A DNA stretch of 64,000 nucleotides from Azospirillum sp051124815 (GTDB taxonomy: Bacteria > Pseudomonadota > Alphaproteobacteria > Azospirillales > Azospirillaceae), in contig NZ_CP118486.1 of assembly GCF_051124815.1 (NCBI RefSeq), forward strand, positions 434,001-498,000, in the 5' to 3' direction. A program made the translations under genes and the position numbers. Positions 26,292 to 35,202 of the stretch are shown piece by piece. Below the pieces are notes generated by a model that ran no database searches, had not been told where the DNA came from, and saw only the letters and a list, made by a program, of their open reading frames with translations. Each line of letters begins with the position of its first letter. The first letter of the stretch is position 1.

Positions 26292-26322
26292 CGGCCCCCG
26301 CCGCGGATGCGGACGGGGGCCG
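26292..26322 (-). terminator. Hairpin between norB and norQ, candidate attenuator
   Basis: CGGCCCCCG pairs with CGGGGGCCG, extended inward by CCGC/GCGG around a GGAT loop, giving about 13 bp with one bulge. On the minus strand it is followed by TCCGTTTTCC, a short T run. It could terminate part of the norCB message or protect its 3' end. The T run is short, so full termination is doubtful. Confidence 0.55.
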
Positions 26323-26334
26323 GAGGTTCGAGGC

Positions 26335-27684
26335 TTACTCGGCCGCCTGGAGGCCGCCGGCGACGGCAACCGGACGGTCTTCACGGGCCGGGCCGAAGAT
26401 GGCGTAGAGGTAGACCAGCACGCCGATCCCGACGGCGACGCCGCCGCCCAGACGCAGCCAGTAGAACATCGCGATCTGCTCCTGCACCTCCATGTAACCC
26501 AGCCCCATCACGCGCTGCAGGTGGGTCTGCACGATGCCGGCGGCGGTCAGGGCGAAGGTCATGAAGGCCATGCCGCCGCTCATCAGCCAGAAGCTCCAGA
26601 TGTTGAGGGTCTGATTGTAAGGCGCCCGACCGCGCAGGTAGGGCATGGCGTAGGTGATGATGGCGAGGTTGATCATCGCATAGGCGCCGTAGAAGGCGAG
26701 GTGGCCGTGCGCCGCGGTCACCTGGGTGCCGTGGGTGTAGTAGTTGATCGGGGCCAGCGTGTGCAGGAAACCCCACAGCCCGGCGCCGAAGAAGGCGAAG
26801 ACCGCGCAGCCCAGCGACCACAGCATCGCCGCCTTGTTCGGATGACGGCGGCCGCTCTTCCACACCATCATGAAGGCGAAGACGACCATCGTGAAGAAGG
26901 GGGCGACTTCCAGCGTGGAGAACAGCGAGCCGATCCACTGCCAGTAACCGGGCGTGCCGATCCAGTAATAATGGTGGCCGGTGCCGAGGATGCCGCTGAA
27001 CAGGGCCAGACCGACCATGGCATAGAGCCACTTCTCGACCACTTCACGGTCGACGCCGGTCATCTTGATCATCAGGAAGGCGAGGATGGAGGCCAGGACC
27101 AATTCCCACACGCCCTCGACCCACAGATGGACGACGTACCACCAGTACATCTTGTCCAGCGACAGGTTGGCCGGGTTGTAGAAGGAGAACAGGAAGAAGA
27201 TGGCGATCCCCCACATGCCCACCAGCAGGATGTTGGTGATGACCGTGCGGCGGCCCTTCAGCACCGTCAGCGTGACGTTGTAGAGGAACATCAGCGCGAC
27301 GACGACGATGGCGGCCTTGATCCACATCGGCTGTTCCAGGAACTCGCGCCCCTCATGGATGCGGAAGACATAGCCGACGACGGCGGCAAGCGCGCCGAAG
27401 ACGAACAGGCCGAGTTGGATCAGCGCCAGCTTCGGGCTGTGCAGCTCCGTCTCCGCCTCTTCCGGGATCAGGTAATAGGCGGCGCCGAAGAAGCCGATCA
27501 GCAGCCAGACGATCAGCGCGTTGGTGTGGATCATCCGGATGATGTTGAAGGGCAGCAGCTCCGACATCGTGTTGGGCAGCACATAGACGGTGCCGGCCAG
27601 GAGCCCCACCAGGATCTGCACACCGAACAGTCCCATGGCCGCCGCAAAGTAATAGAGGGCGACTTTTTGCGATTCGTACTTCAT
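26335..27684 (-). CDS. norB: Nitric oxide reductase large subunit NorB (cNOR)
   Basis: A 449-residue, 12-TM haem-copper oxidase superfamily protein that reduces NO to N2O. The FeB-site HLWVEGVWE (His plus conserved Glu), GTGHHYYW and the haem-ligand segment TAAHGHLAFYGAY are present. There is no quinol-oxidising N-terminal extension, so it is the cytochrome-c-dependent form with NorC. It lies 13 nt after norC; its ribosome-binding site AGGAGA overlaps the norC stop. Confidence 0.97.
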   Translation of the reverse strand: MKYESQKVALYYFAAAMGLFGVQILVGLLAGTVYVLPNTMSELLPFNIIRMIHTNALIVWLLIGFFGAAYYLIPEEAETELHSPKLALIQLGLFVFGALAAVVGYVFRIHEGREFLEQPMWIKAAIVVVALMFLYNVTLTVLKGRRTVITNILLVGMWGIAIFFLFSFYNPANLSLDKMYWWYVVHLWVEGVWELVLASILAFLMIKMTGVDREVVEKWLYAMVGLALFSGILGTGHHYYWIGTPGYWQWIGSLFSTLEVAPFFTMVVFAFMMVWKSGRRHPNKAAMLWSLGCAVFAFFGAGLWGFLHTLAPINYYTHGTQVTAAHGHLAFYGAYAMINLAIITYAMPYLRGRAPYNQTLNIWSFWLMSGGMAFMTFALTAAGIVQTHLQRVMGLGYMEVQEQIAMFYWLRLGGGVAVGIGVLVYLYAIFGPAREDRPVAVAGGLQAAE

Positions 27685-27697
27685 GACGGAAATCTCC

Positions 27698-28150
27698 TCA
27701 GCCCGACAGCTTGGGCGGCCAGTTCTGGGTGTTGATGCGGCTGGTCCATTCCAGGAAGGCGGCGAGATCCTCGACCTCCTTTTCCGTGAGGTTGAACTGC
27801 GGCATCTGGCGCCGGCCCTCGATCCCGGAGGGCTGGGCCGCCATCCAGGCCTTCAGCGCCATCACGGCGCCCTCGGGATCCTTGTCGCCGCCATAGCGCA
27901 GCCAGACATTGCCCAGCTCGGGGGCGAAATAGGCGCCCTCGCCCAGCAGCGTGTGGCAGTTGATGCAGGAGTTCCTCTCCCACACATGCTTGCCGCGGGC
28001 GACCGCCTCGGTCAGCCCCTTCTTGTCGGTGCTGGTGTTGACGATGTAATTGTGGCTGAGCGCTGTCATCGTGACGAAGGTCGCGAAGAAGAACAGCGAT
28101 CCGCCGTAGAAGATGTTTCGCGCGGCCGCCTTGGTAAAGCGTTCGGTCAT
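27698..28150 (-). CDS. norC: Nitric oxide reductase cytochrome c subunit NorC
   Basis: A 150-residue protein with an N-terminal TM anchor (IFYGGSLFFFATFVTMTAL) and one c-type haem site CINCH (Cys62, Cys65, His66); Met116 in RRQMPQF is the likely axial ligand. It passes electrons to NorB in the periplasm. It is the first gene of norCBQD-mog, with a predicted leader of about 120 nt from the shared FNR/NNR promoter. Confidence 0.97.
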   Translation of the reverse strand: MTERFTKAAARNIFYGGSLFFFATFVTMTALSHNYIVNTSTDKKGLTEAVARGKHVWERNSCINCHTLLGEGAYFAPELGNVWLRYGGDKDPEGAVMALKAWMAAQPSGIEGRRQMPQFNLTEKEVEDLAAFLEWTSRINTQNWPPKLSG

Positions 28151-28304
28151 CGCTCGGGATCCCTGGAAATCTCGATCTGTCGGTCGAGTGGGGGTCGGTT
28201 CGGAAGGCGTTGGGTGCGCGATGCCGGGGGTTCTGAAGCCGGGTGTCGCAGCGTCCTACCGCCACGGGTCGGACGAATAATTGACCGTGGCGGAAGGTCA
28301 TTCC

Positions 28305-28318
28305 TTGACCGCGGTCAA
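28305..28318. promoter_or_regulatory. Shared FNR/NNR box between divergent norC and norE
   Basis: TTGACCGCGGTCAA is a fully symmetric 14-bp site in the 236-bp divergent spacer. A -41.5 geometry predicts a rightward start near 28353, with TATCGT exactly at -12 to -7 (28341-28346). To the left it predicts a start near 28270, with AATTAT at -12 to -7 (28282-28277). One dimer could thus activate both operons. Confidence 0.8.
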
Positions 28319-28386
28319 GCCGACCGGCGGAGCACGGGATTATCGTTCGCACACGTGATGACAAGGTTTGGACACGGGACTTGGAT

Positions 28387-28986
28387 ATGGCCGACATCGA
28401 GATGACGGGCCTGGAATTGACGGAGCCCGAAGAACGGGCGGGCGGCCTCGCCGCCCTGCCCGGCAACCTGATGATGTGGATCCTGATCTTCAGCGAACTC
28501 GCGGTGTTCGGGGCCGCCTTCATCGGCTTCGCCGTCGCCCGCGTGCTGGATCCGGCGATCTTCGCCGCGGGACAGGCCCATTTGAACGGCACGGCGGGGG
28601 CGCTGAACACCATGGTGCTGGTGACCAGCGGCTATCTGGCCGCCCGCGGCGTCGCCGCCGGCCGGCGCGGAGCGGTGGCGCAGGCACGCCGGGCGATGGT
28701 GATGGCGGCGGCGGTCGGATCGGTGTTCCTGGCGGTGAAGGCGATGGAATATTCGGCGACGCTGGGCGCCGGCCTGACCATCGACACCGATAGCTTCTTC
28801 ACCCTCTATTTCCTGCTGACCGGCTTCCACGCCCTGCATGTGGTGCTGGGAATCGTGATCCTGCTGCTGGTCAGCCGCTCCGGACGCGACACGCTGGTGG
28901 AGAATTTGGAGACCGGAGCGGCCTTCTGGCACATGGTGGATCTGGTCTGGGTGATCCTCTATCCGCTCGTCTATCTGATCCGCTGA
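28387..28986 (+). CDS. norE: NorE, cytochrome c oxidase subunit III-like protein
   Basis: A 199-residue protein with five hydrophobic segments and subunit III-type sequences (LPGNLMMWILIFSELAVFGA; FHALHVVLGIVILLL; FWHMVDLVWVILYPLVYL). NorE proteins promote NO reductase activity in denitrifiers without being a core subunit. The ATG at 28387 is used; an in-frame TTG at 28381 is possible. norF follows 11 nt downstream. Confidence 0.9.
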   Translation: MADIEMTGLELTEPEERAGGLAALPGNLMMWILIFSELAVFGAAFIGFAVARVLDPAIFAAGQAHLNGTAGALNTMVLVTSGYLAARGVAAGRRGAVAQARRAMVMAAAVGSVFLAVKAMEYSATLGAGLTIDTDSFFTLYFLLTGFHALHVVLGIVILLLVSRSGRDTLVENLETGAAFWHMVDLVWVILYPLVYLIR

Positions 28987-28997
28987 GGAGACCGGCC

Positions 28998-29300
28998 ATG
29001 ACGCATTTCAAGAAGATCGACCGGCTGACGCTGTCCTGGCTGGTGCTGATGGGATTGACCGCCGTCACCCTGCTGTTCGCCCGCCATGGCGACGCGGGCG
29101 GCAGCGTCGGCATCGCCGGGGCGGCGCTGCTGCTGGTGCTGGCGGTGGCGAAGGGACGGGAAATCCTTCTGCATTACCTGGAATTGGATCAGGCCGGACC
29201 GGGCTGGCGGCTGGCGATGACCGGCTGGCTGGTGCTGCTGTGCGGCGTCATCCTGCTGATCACCGCCGCGGGCGCGCTGGGCTGGATCGGCCCCCGCTGA
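28998..29300 (+). CDS. norF: NorF, small membrane protein (cytochrome c oxidase subunit IV-like)
   Basis: A 100-residue protein with three TM helices (LSWLVLMGLTAVTLLF; GIAGAALLLVLAVAKG; GWLVLLCGVILLITAAGALGW), matching the prokaryotic subunit IV fold of NorF. GAGGAG lies upstream of the ATG. It is in the norE operon and probably supports assembly or stability of NorCB. Confidence 0.85.
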   Translation: MTHFKKIDRLTLSWLVLMGLTAVTLLFARHGDAGGSVGIAGAALLLVLAVAKGREILLHYLELDQAGPGWRLAMTGWLVLLCGVILLITAAGALGWIGPR

Positions 29301-29320
29301 AAAGACCGAAGGACATCACC

Positions 29321-29476
29321 ATGACCGAAGCCAAGATCGGCCTGATCCTGACCAGCGTCGCCGTTACCGTGGTGGCGGTGGCGCTCTACCGCCAGCGCGC
29401 GCTGGGACGCAACGGGCTGGTGACGGTGACCGCCGCCACCGCCGCCGTCTTCGCCGCGATGTTCTTCACCCAGTGA
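29321..29476 (+). CDS. 51-aa membrane protein downstream of norF, unknown
   Basis: MTEAKIGLILTSVAVTVVAV begins a 51-residue protein with two hydrophobic helices joined by a basic loop (YRQRALGRNG). It starts 20 nt after norF on the same strand and has GAAGGA upstream, so it is probably translated as part of norEF. It resembles the short extra ORFs seen at some denitrification loci, but I cannot assign a family. It ends 6 nt before the convergent kynB. Confidence 0.65.
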   Translation: MTEAKIGLILTSVAVTVVAVALYRQRALGRNGLVTVTAATAAVFAAMFFTQ

Positions 29477-29482
29477 TCCCGC

Positions 29483-30316
29483 TCACGCCGTCAGCAGAGT
29501 CTCCACCAGTTCGGAGTCCGGGTCGGCCAGATCCTCGATGACGTCGAAATGGTGGCGCCCCTCGGCCAGCCGCAACGAGGTTGCGGCACCCAGCCCAAGC
29601 CAGATGTTGGCGAGCAGTTCCGACTGGCGGACGAACTCCGGCCGCTCATCGGCCCCCACCCAGCAGGTGATGCCGGTGCCCGGCCGGGGACGCAGCAGGG
29701 CCGGGCTTTCCGCCGCTGCCTCCGCCTCGTCCAGCCTCAGCGTGGCGTTCATGCGGGTGTTCAGCAGCGGGCGCAGGTCATGTAGGCCGCTGATCGAGAC
29801 GACATGCTCCACCCGTGCCCGCACCGCTTCCGACAGTGGAGCGTCGGCGCAGGCAAGCCGGCTGACCAGATGGCCGCCGGCGGAATGGCCGGTCAGGCGC
29901 AGCGGCCCGGCCTCCGCCTTCGCAATGGCGTCCACCGCCCGCGCCATCTGCCGGGTGATGCCGGCGATGTGGTTTTCCGGGCAGAGCGTGTAGCTCGGCA
30001 TGGCAACCGCCCAGCCGCGCGCGAGCGGCCCGGCGGCCAGATGCGACCAGCGCCCCTTGTCGAAGGCCATCCAATAGCCGCCATGGACGAAGACGACTGT
30101 CCCCTTGGCGGCTCCCTCCGGCCTGAACAGGTCGTAGCGCTCCCGCTCCCCCTCGCCATAGGGCAGGTCGAGGCCCGCCCGGCCGGCACCGGCAAGCTCC
30201 GCCCGGAAGGCGGCGGCCTGCTCCGCCCAGCGGGCGGGATAGGTGTCGCCGCCGGGGATGTAGGCGCTGTTGCTGTAGGCGTCGTCCCAATCCGCGATCT
30301 TGCTCAATCGCGTCAA
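29483..30316 (-). CDS. kynB: Kynurenine formamidase (alpha/beta hydrolase type)
   Basis: A 277-residue alpha/beta hydrolase that should convert N-formylkynurenine to kynurenine plus formate. The oxyanion motif HGGYW is at residues 78-82 and the nucleophile Ser145 is in TGHSAGGH; a C-terminal GRHHFDVIEDL supplies the catalytic His. It belongs to the eukaryote-like hydrolase type rather than the metal-dependent KynB type, so the symbol reflects function. Its ATG overlaps the kynA stop (ATGA). Confidence 0.85.
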   Translation of the reverse strand: MTRLSKIADWDDAYSNSAYIPGGDTYPARWAEQAAAFRAELAGAGRAGLDLPYGEGERERYDLFRPEGAAKGTVVFVHGGYWMAFDKGRWSHLAAGPLARGWAVAMPSYTLCPENHIAGITRQMARAVDAIAKAEAGPLRLTGHSAGGHLVSRLACADAPLSEAVRARVEHVVSISGLHDLRPLLNTRMNATLRLDEAEAAAESPALLRPRPGTGITCWVGADERPEFVRQSELLANIWLGLGAATSLRLAEGRHHFDVIEDLADPDSELVETLLTA

Positions 30317-31164
30317 AGCACCGTCCTCACCCGCCAGAGTTCCGGGAAAAGCTCCACCGCCAGCATGTTGCGCAGGTAGGACACGCCGCCGGTGCCACCG
30401 GTGCCGCGCTTGAAACCGATCACCCGCTCCACCGTCGTGACATGGTTGAAGCGCCAGCGGCGGAAGTAATCCTCGAAATCCACCAGCTTCTCGGCCAGTT
30501 CATAGAGCGGCCAGTGTTCCTCGGGCGACTGGTAGATGACCCGCCACGCCTCGGTCACGCCGTCATGGGGCTGGTGGGTCTGCGACACGTCGCGCTCCAG
30601 CACCTCCGCCGGGACGGGAATGCCGTTGCGGGCGAGCAGGCGCAGCGCTTCGTCATACAGGCTGGGGCGGGACAGTTCCTGTTCCAGCATGGCATGGATT
30701 TCCGGACGATGGGCGTGGGGCCGCAGCATCGCCGGATTGCGGTTGCCCAGCAGGAATTCGATCTCCCGGTACTGGTAGGATTGGAAGCCGGAGGACTGGC
30801 CCAGATCGTCGCGGAAACGGGTGTATTCGCTGGGCGTCATCGTGCGCAGCACGTCCCAGGCGGAGTTCAGCTGTTCGAAGATGCGGGCGACGCGGGCCAG
30901 CATCTTGAAGGCGGGCGACAACCGGTCCTCGCGGATCGCCTCGCGGGCGGCGCGGATCTCGTAGACGGCCAGCCGCATCCACAGCTCCGACGTCTGGTGC
31001 TGGATGATGAACAGCATCTCGTCATGGGCGGTGGAGCGCGGAACCTGCGCCCCCAGGATGCGGTCCAGCTGCAGATAATCGCCGTAGGACATCCGCCCGT
31101 CGAAGGCCATCTGCGCGCCCTCGGCCGCAGGATCATAGGGCTTCTTCATTTCCGGCCCACTCAT
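30313..31164 (-). CDS. kynA: Tryptophan 2,3-dioxygenase
   Basis: A 283-residue all-helical haem enzyme that opens the indole ring of L-tryptophan. Active-site His56 is in FIIQHQTSELW, substrate-binding Arg and Tyr lie in SSGFQSYQYREIEFLLGN, and the proximal haem His is in RFNHVTTVERVIG, followed by GTGGTGG. The start is the ATG overlapping the kynU stop (ATGA). It is the middle gene of kynU-kynA-kynB. Confidence 0.97.
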   Translation of the reverse strand: MSGPEMKKPYDPAAEGAQMAFDGRMSYGDYLQLDRILGAQVPRSTAHDEMLFIIQHQTSELWMRLAVYEIRAAREAIREDRLSPAFKMLARVARIFEQLNSAWDVLRTMTPSEYTRFRDDLGQSSGFQSYQYREIEFLLGNRNPAMLRPHAHRPEIHAMLEQELSRPSLYDEALRLLARNGIPVPAEVLERDVSQTHQPHDGVTEAWRVIYQSPEEHWPLYELAEKLVDFEDYFRRWRFNHVTTVERVIGFKRGTGGTGGVSYLRNMLAVELFPELWRVRTVL

Positions 31165-32354
31165 GTCACAATCGCCTTCCTGTGGTATTCGGGCCGGTCC
31201 CACAGCCCGCCGTCCATGATCTCTTTCAGCACGGCGACGGCGGCGCGCACCTCCGCCTCGCCGATGTAGAGCGGGGTGAAGCCGAAGCGCAGCACGTCCG
31301 GCGCCCGGAAGTCGCCGATCACGCCACGGTCGATCAGCGCCTGCATGACGGCGTAGCCCTGTGGATGGCGGAACGACACCTGACTGCCGCGCCGGTCGCC
31401 ATCGCGCGGCGAGGCCAGTTCCAGCATCGGGCATTGCGCCTCGACCAGTTCGATGAACAGGTCGCACAGCGCGACGGAGGCGCGGCGGATGTCGGCCATG
31501 TCGACATCGTCCCAGACGTCCAGAGCGGCGTCGAGCGCGGCCAGCGCGATCACCGGCGGGGTGCCGACGCGCATGCGCTCCACCCCGGCACCGGGACGGT
31601 AGGAGGGGTCGAAGGCGAAGGGCGCCTCGTGACCCATCCAGCCGGACAAGGCCGGCAGCGCGGTCTCCGCATGTTGCGGCGCGACATAGATGAAGGCCGG
31701 GGCGCCCGGCCCGCCATTCAGATACTTGTAGGTGCAGCCGACGGCGAAATCCGCACCGGCACCGGCCAGATCGACCGGCAGCGCGCCGGCGGAATGGGCG
31801 AGGTCCCACACCGTCACCACCCCCGCCGCATGGGCCCTGGCGGTCAGCGCCGCCATGTCGTGCAGGCGCCCGGTCCGGTAATCGACCTGGGTCAACATCA
31901 GCACGGCGACATCCTCACCGATGGCGGCCTCGACCTCCTCCGGCGTCACGACCTTCAGGACATGGCCGCGGCCCAGCGTTTCGATCAGCCCCTCCGCCAT
32001 ATAGAGGTCGGTGGGGAAGTTGCCGCTGTCGGACAGGATGACGCGGCGGTCGGGTCGCATCGCCAGCGCGGCGGCCAGCGCCTGATAGACCTTGATCGAC
32101 AGGGTATCGCCGACCACGACGCTGCCCGCCGGCGCTCCGATCAGCCGGGCGATCCGGTCTCCGACCTTGCCCGGCTGCACCATCCAGCCGGCGCTGTTCC
32201 AGCCGCGGATCAGCTGGCCGCCCCATTCATCGGCCAAGGTGCGGGCCACCCGCTCCTCCACCCCGATGGGCAGCGGCCCCAGCGAGTTGCCGTCGAGATA
32301 GATCACCCCGTCCGGCAGGCGGAAACGGGCGCGGGTCTTGTGAAAATCGGTCAT
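31161..32354 (-). CDS. kynU: Kynureninase
   Basis: A 397-residue PLP enzyme that cleaves kynurenine to anthranilate and alanine. The PLP Lys is residue 210 in CTYKYLNGGPGAP; VWDLAHSAGALP carries the cofactor-binding Asp. GGAAGGAG lies 11 nt before the ATG at 32354. It is the first gene of the kyn operon and is divergent from an aromatic/aspartate aminotransferase. No Lrp-type kynR gene is adjacent. Confidence 0.96.
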   Translation of the reverse strand: MTDFHKTRARFRLPDGVIYLDGNSLGPLPIGVEERVARTLADEWGGQLIRGWNSAGWMVQPGKVGDRIARLIGAPAGSVVVGDTLSIKVYQALAAALAMRPDRRVILSDSGNFPTDLYMAEGLIETLGRGHVLKVVTPEEVEAAIGEDVAVLMLTQVDYRTGRLHDMAALTARAHAAGVVTVWDLAHSAGALPVDLAGAGADFAVGCTYKYLNGGPGAPAFIYVAPQHAETALPALSGWMGHEAPFAFDPSYRPGAGVERMRVGTPPVIALAALDAALDVWDDVDMADIRRASVALCDLFIELVEAQCPMLELASPRDGDRRGSQVSFRHPQGYAVMQALIDRGVIGDFRAPDVLRFGFTPLYIGEAEVRAAVAVLKEIMDGGLWDRPEYHRKAIVT

Positions 32355-32546
32355 CGATCTGACTGCTCCTTCCCGGTGAAGGATGCCCGGCAATCGCTGG
32401 CTTTGCAAATCGTTGCGATGCTCAAGCGTATCAGACGAAATGAATTCACCATTGTCCCGAAGGCCGCGAAAGTGGAGGATCGCACCGGCCGGACTTCACG
32501 ACCGCCATCACCGCCGTTACCACCACCAAGGACCGGACGAACCGCC

Positions 32547-33719
32547 ATGTTCAACGCGCTTTCCCGCCAGCCCGACGACGCCCTGCTCGCCCTGATCGGC
32601 CTCTACAAGCAGGACCCGCGGCCGGGCAAGGTCGATCTCGGCGTCGGGGTCTACCGTGACGAGGAGGGGCGCACCCCGGTCTTCCGCGCGGTCAAGGCGG
32701 CGGAACGGCTGCTGCTCGACGGGCAGGACAGCAAGTCCTATCTGGGGCTGGAAGGCGACGCCGGCTATCTGGAACGGCTGTGGTCGCTGGTCGGCGGCGA
32801 GGCCGGAACGAAGGTCACCGCCGCCGGCGTGCAGACCCCCGGCGGGTCGGGCGCGCTGCGTCTGGCCGCCGACCTCGTCCTGCGCGGCGGGTCGAAGCGC
32901 GTGCTGGTCGGCCAGCCGACCTGGCCCAACCATGTCGGCATCTTCGCCTCCGCCGGGCTGGAGGTGGTGAGCCATCCCTTCTTCGACACCGCCGGCCAGA
33001 CCGTGCTGTTCGACCGCATGGTCGCGGCGTTCGAGGCGGCGCAGCCCGGCGACGTCGCCCTGCTGCACGGCAGCTGCCACAACCCGACCGGCGCGCCGCT
33101 GTCGCTCGACCAGTGGAAGACCATCGCGGCGGTGCTGGAGAAACGCGGCGTGCTGCCGCTGGTCGACATCGCCTATCAGGGCTTCGGCCGCGGGCTGGAC
33201 GAGGATGCGGAGGGGCTGCGCCACCTGATCGGCGCGGTTCCGGAAACGCTGGTCGCCGTTTCGTCGTCCAAGTCCTTCGGCCTCTACCGCGAGCGCACCG
33301 GCGCCATCTTCGCCGTCGCCGCGGCGCCGGCCGCCGCCGAGCTTGCCAAGTCCAACCTGATGGCGCTGGCCCGCACCAGCTATTCGATGCCGCCCGACCA
33401 TGGCGCCGCCGTGGTCCGCACCATCCTGAGCGACGATGCCCTGACCGCCGACTGGAAGTCGGAATTGGACGGCATGCGCGCCCGCATCACCGGCATCCGC
33501 CGCAAGCTGGCCGCCGGGCTGGCCGGCGCCTTCCCCGCCCTGACGGCGGTGGCGGAGCAGGAGGGCATGTTCTCCCTGCTGCCGCTGACCGAGGCGGAGG
33601 TGCTGCGCCTGCGCGCCGACCACGCCATCTACATGCCGACCTCCGGCCGCATCAACATCGCCGGCCTGAAGACGGCCGAGGTGGACGATGTGGTGGCGAA
33701 GTTCGTCGCTCTTCGCTGA
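32547..33719 (+). CDS. Aromatic/aspartate aminotransferase (class I)
   Basis: A 390-residue fold-type I aminotransferase of the AspC/TyrB subgroup. The PLP Lys is residue 242 in SSSKSFGLYRERTG; CHNPTG (residues 177-182) and VDIAYQGFGRG are further signatures. It moves amino groups between aromatic amino acids or aspartate and 2-oxoglutarate. Being divergent from the kyn operon suggests a role in aromatic amino acid turnover; substrate preference cannot be read from sequence. A YitT-type gene follows 14 nt later. Confidence 0.9.
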   Translation: MFNALSRQPDDALLALIGLYKQDPRPGKVDLGVGVYRDEEGRTPVFRAVKAAERLLLDGQDSKSYLGLEGDAGYLERLWSLVGGEAGTKVTAAGVQTPGGSGALRLAADLVLRGGSKRVLVGQPTWPNHVGIFASAGLEVVSHPFFDTAGQTVLFDRMVAAFEAAQPGDVALLHGSCHNPTGAPLSLDQWKTIAAVLEKRGVLPLVDIAYQGFGRGLDEDAEGLRHLIGAVPETLVAVSSSKSFGLYRERTGAIFAVAAAPAAAELAKSNLMALARTSYSMPPDHGAAVVRTILSDDALTADWKSELDGMRARITGIRRKLAAGLAGAFPALTAVAEQEGMFSLLPLTEAEVLRLRADHAIYMPTSGRINIAGLKTAEVDDVVAKFVALR

Positions 33720-33733
33720 GGGGAACAACGACC

Positions 33734-34363
33734 ATGGCCGCGACCCTACAGGCCCCGCCCGCCGCGGTGGAGCGCCACCAGCTGTATGAAGACGCGCTCG
33801 CCATGCTGATGGGCACGCTGTTCATCGCGCTGGGCATGCTGATCTATTCCAAGACGATGCTGCTGACCGGCAGCACCGCCGGTCTGGCGCTGCTGCTGAG
33901 CTACGTCACCAAGGTTCAGTTCGGCATCATCTTCTTCGCGATCAACCTGCCCTTCTACTGGCTGGCCTGGAAACGGCTGGGCTGGCAGTTCACGGCGCGC
34001 ACCTTCATCGCCGTGGCGCTGGTCACGTTGTTCTCGCGACTGACCGACCAGTGGGTGGGCTTCACCCATCTGGACCCGGTCTATGCCACGGTGGTGGGCA
34101 GCGGGCTGTGCGGCACTGGCCTTTTGATGCTGTTCCGCCACCGCACCGGCCTGGGCGGCGTCAACATCCTGGCGATCTACCTGCAGGAGCGCTACGGCAT
34201 CCGCGCCGGCTATTTCCAGCTCGGCGTCGACCTCGCCATCCTGGGCGGCGCCTTTTTCGTGCTGGCGCCGGACCGGCTGCTGCTGTCGATCCTGGGGGCC
34301 GTCATCGTCAACATCACGCTGGCGATCAACCACAAGCCGGGGCGTTATCTCGGCATCAGTTGA
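33734..34363 (+). CDS. YitT-family membrane protein
   Basis: A 209-residue protein with five or six TM helices. Conserved features are LTGSTAGLALLLSY near the second helix, FFAINLPFYWLAWKRLG, and HRTGLGGVNILAIYLQE before the last helices. The family (DUF161/YitT) is of unknown transport function. It is probably co-transcribed with the aminotransferase 14 nt upstream. A second paralogue lies at 63072-63728. Confidence 0.85.
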   Translation: MAATLQAPPAAVERHQLYEDALAMLMGTLFIALGMLIYSKTMLLTGSTAGLALLLSYVTKVQFGIIFFAINLPFYWLAWKRLGWQFTARTFIAVALVTLFSRLTDQWVGFTHLDPVYATVVGSGLCGTGLLMLFRHRTGLGGVNILAIYLQERYGIRAGYFQLGVDLAILGGAFFVLAPDRLLLSILGAVIVNITLAINHKPGRYLGIS

Positions 34364-34405
34364 GATGTGAAGGCTGCGGGCGCCGGACGTTCACCGCCCA
34401 CCCTC

Positions 34406-34504
34406 TTTTCGGCCGTCATCCCCGCGAAGGCGGGGATCCATGCCTCCGGGGCAAGCACTTGCTACGGCTGGATTCCCGCCTTCGCGGGAATGACGGCTGA
34501 AAAA
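34406..34504. repeat. Family 2 palindromic intergenic repeat (copy 3)
   Basis: A ~99-bp copy with TTTTCGGCCGTCATCCCCGC at the left and CGGGAATGACGGCTGAAAAA at the right. The outer TTTTC/GAAAA extension means that the element, lying between convergent genes, could act as a bidirectional terminator. Confidence 0.88.
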
Positions 34505-34528
34505 GTAATATCCCGTAACTGTCCCCCC

Positions 34529-35002
<474 letters not shown>

Positions 35003-35202
35003 CACGATAGAGTTCCTTCCATAAGCATCGGGCCAAGAGCATCAAGCCGGGGCCGGCGGCACGGTGCCTGCCGAAACTTAACGCCGTCTCAACATTTCCC
35101 GCCGGATTCTGTGACCCGGGCCGGCGATATTGACGCTTGGCATGGGCATCGTCTAGATCGGCGAGCCCTGCGAAAAGGGTATGGCGCAAACGGGGTGCGG
35201 CG

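Noticed and set aside
23326..27735. A very long open frame on the plus strand opposite mog, norD, norQ and norB.
   Set aside because: The sense strand encodes well-known proteins with intact motifs; the antisense frame has low-complexity Gly/Gln/His/Arg composition typical of high-GC shadow frames.
28281..28301. TTGACCGTGGCGGAAGGTCA as a second FNR/NNR site near norC.
   Set aside because: The arms are too far apart and the right arm lacks the CAA end.
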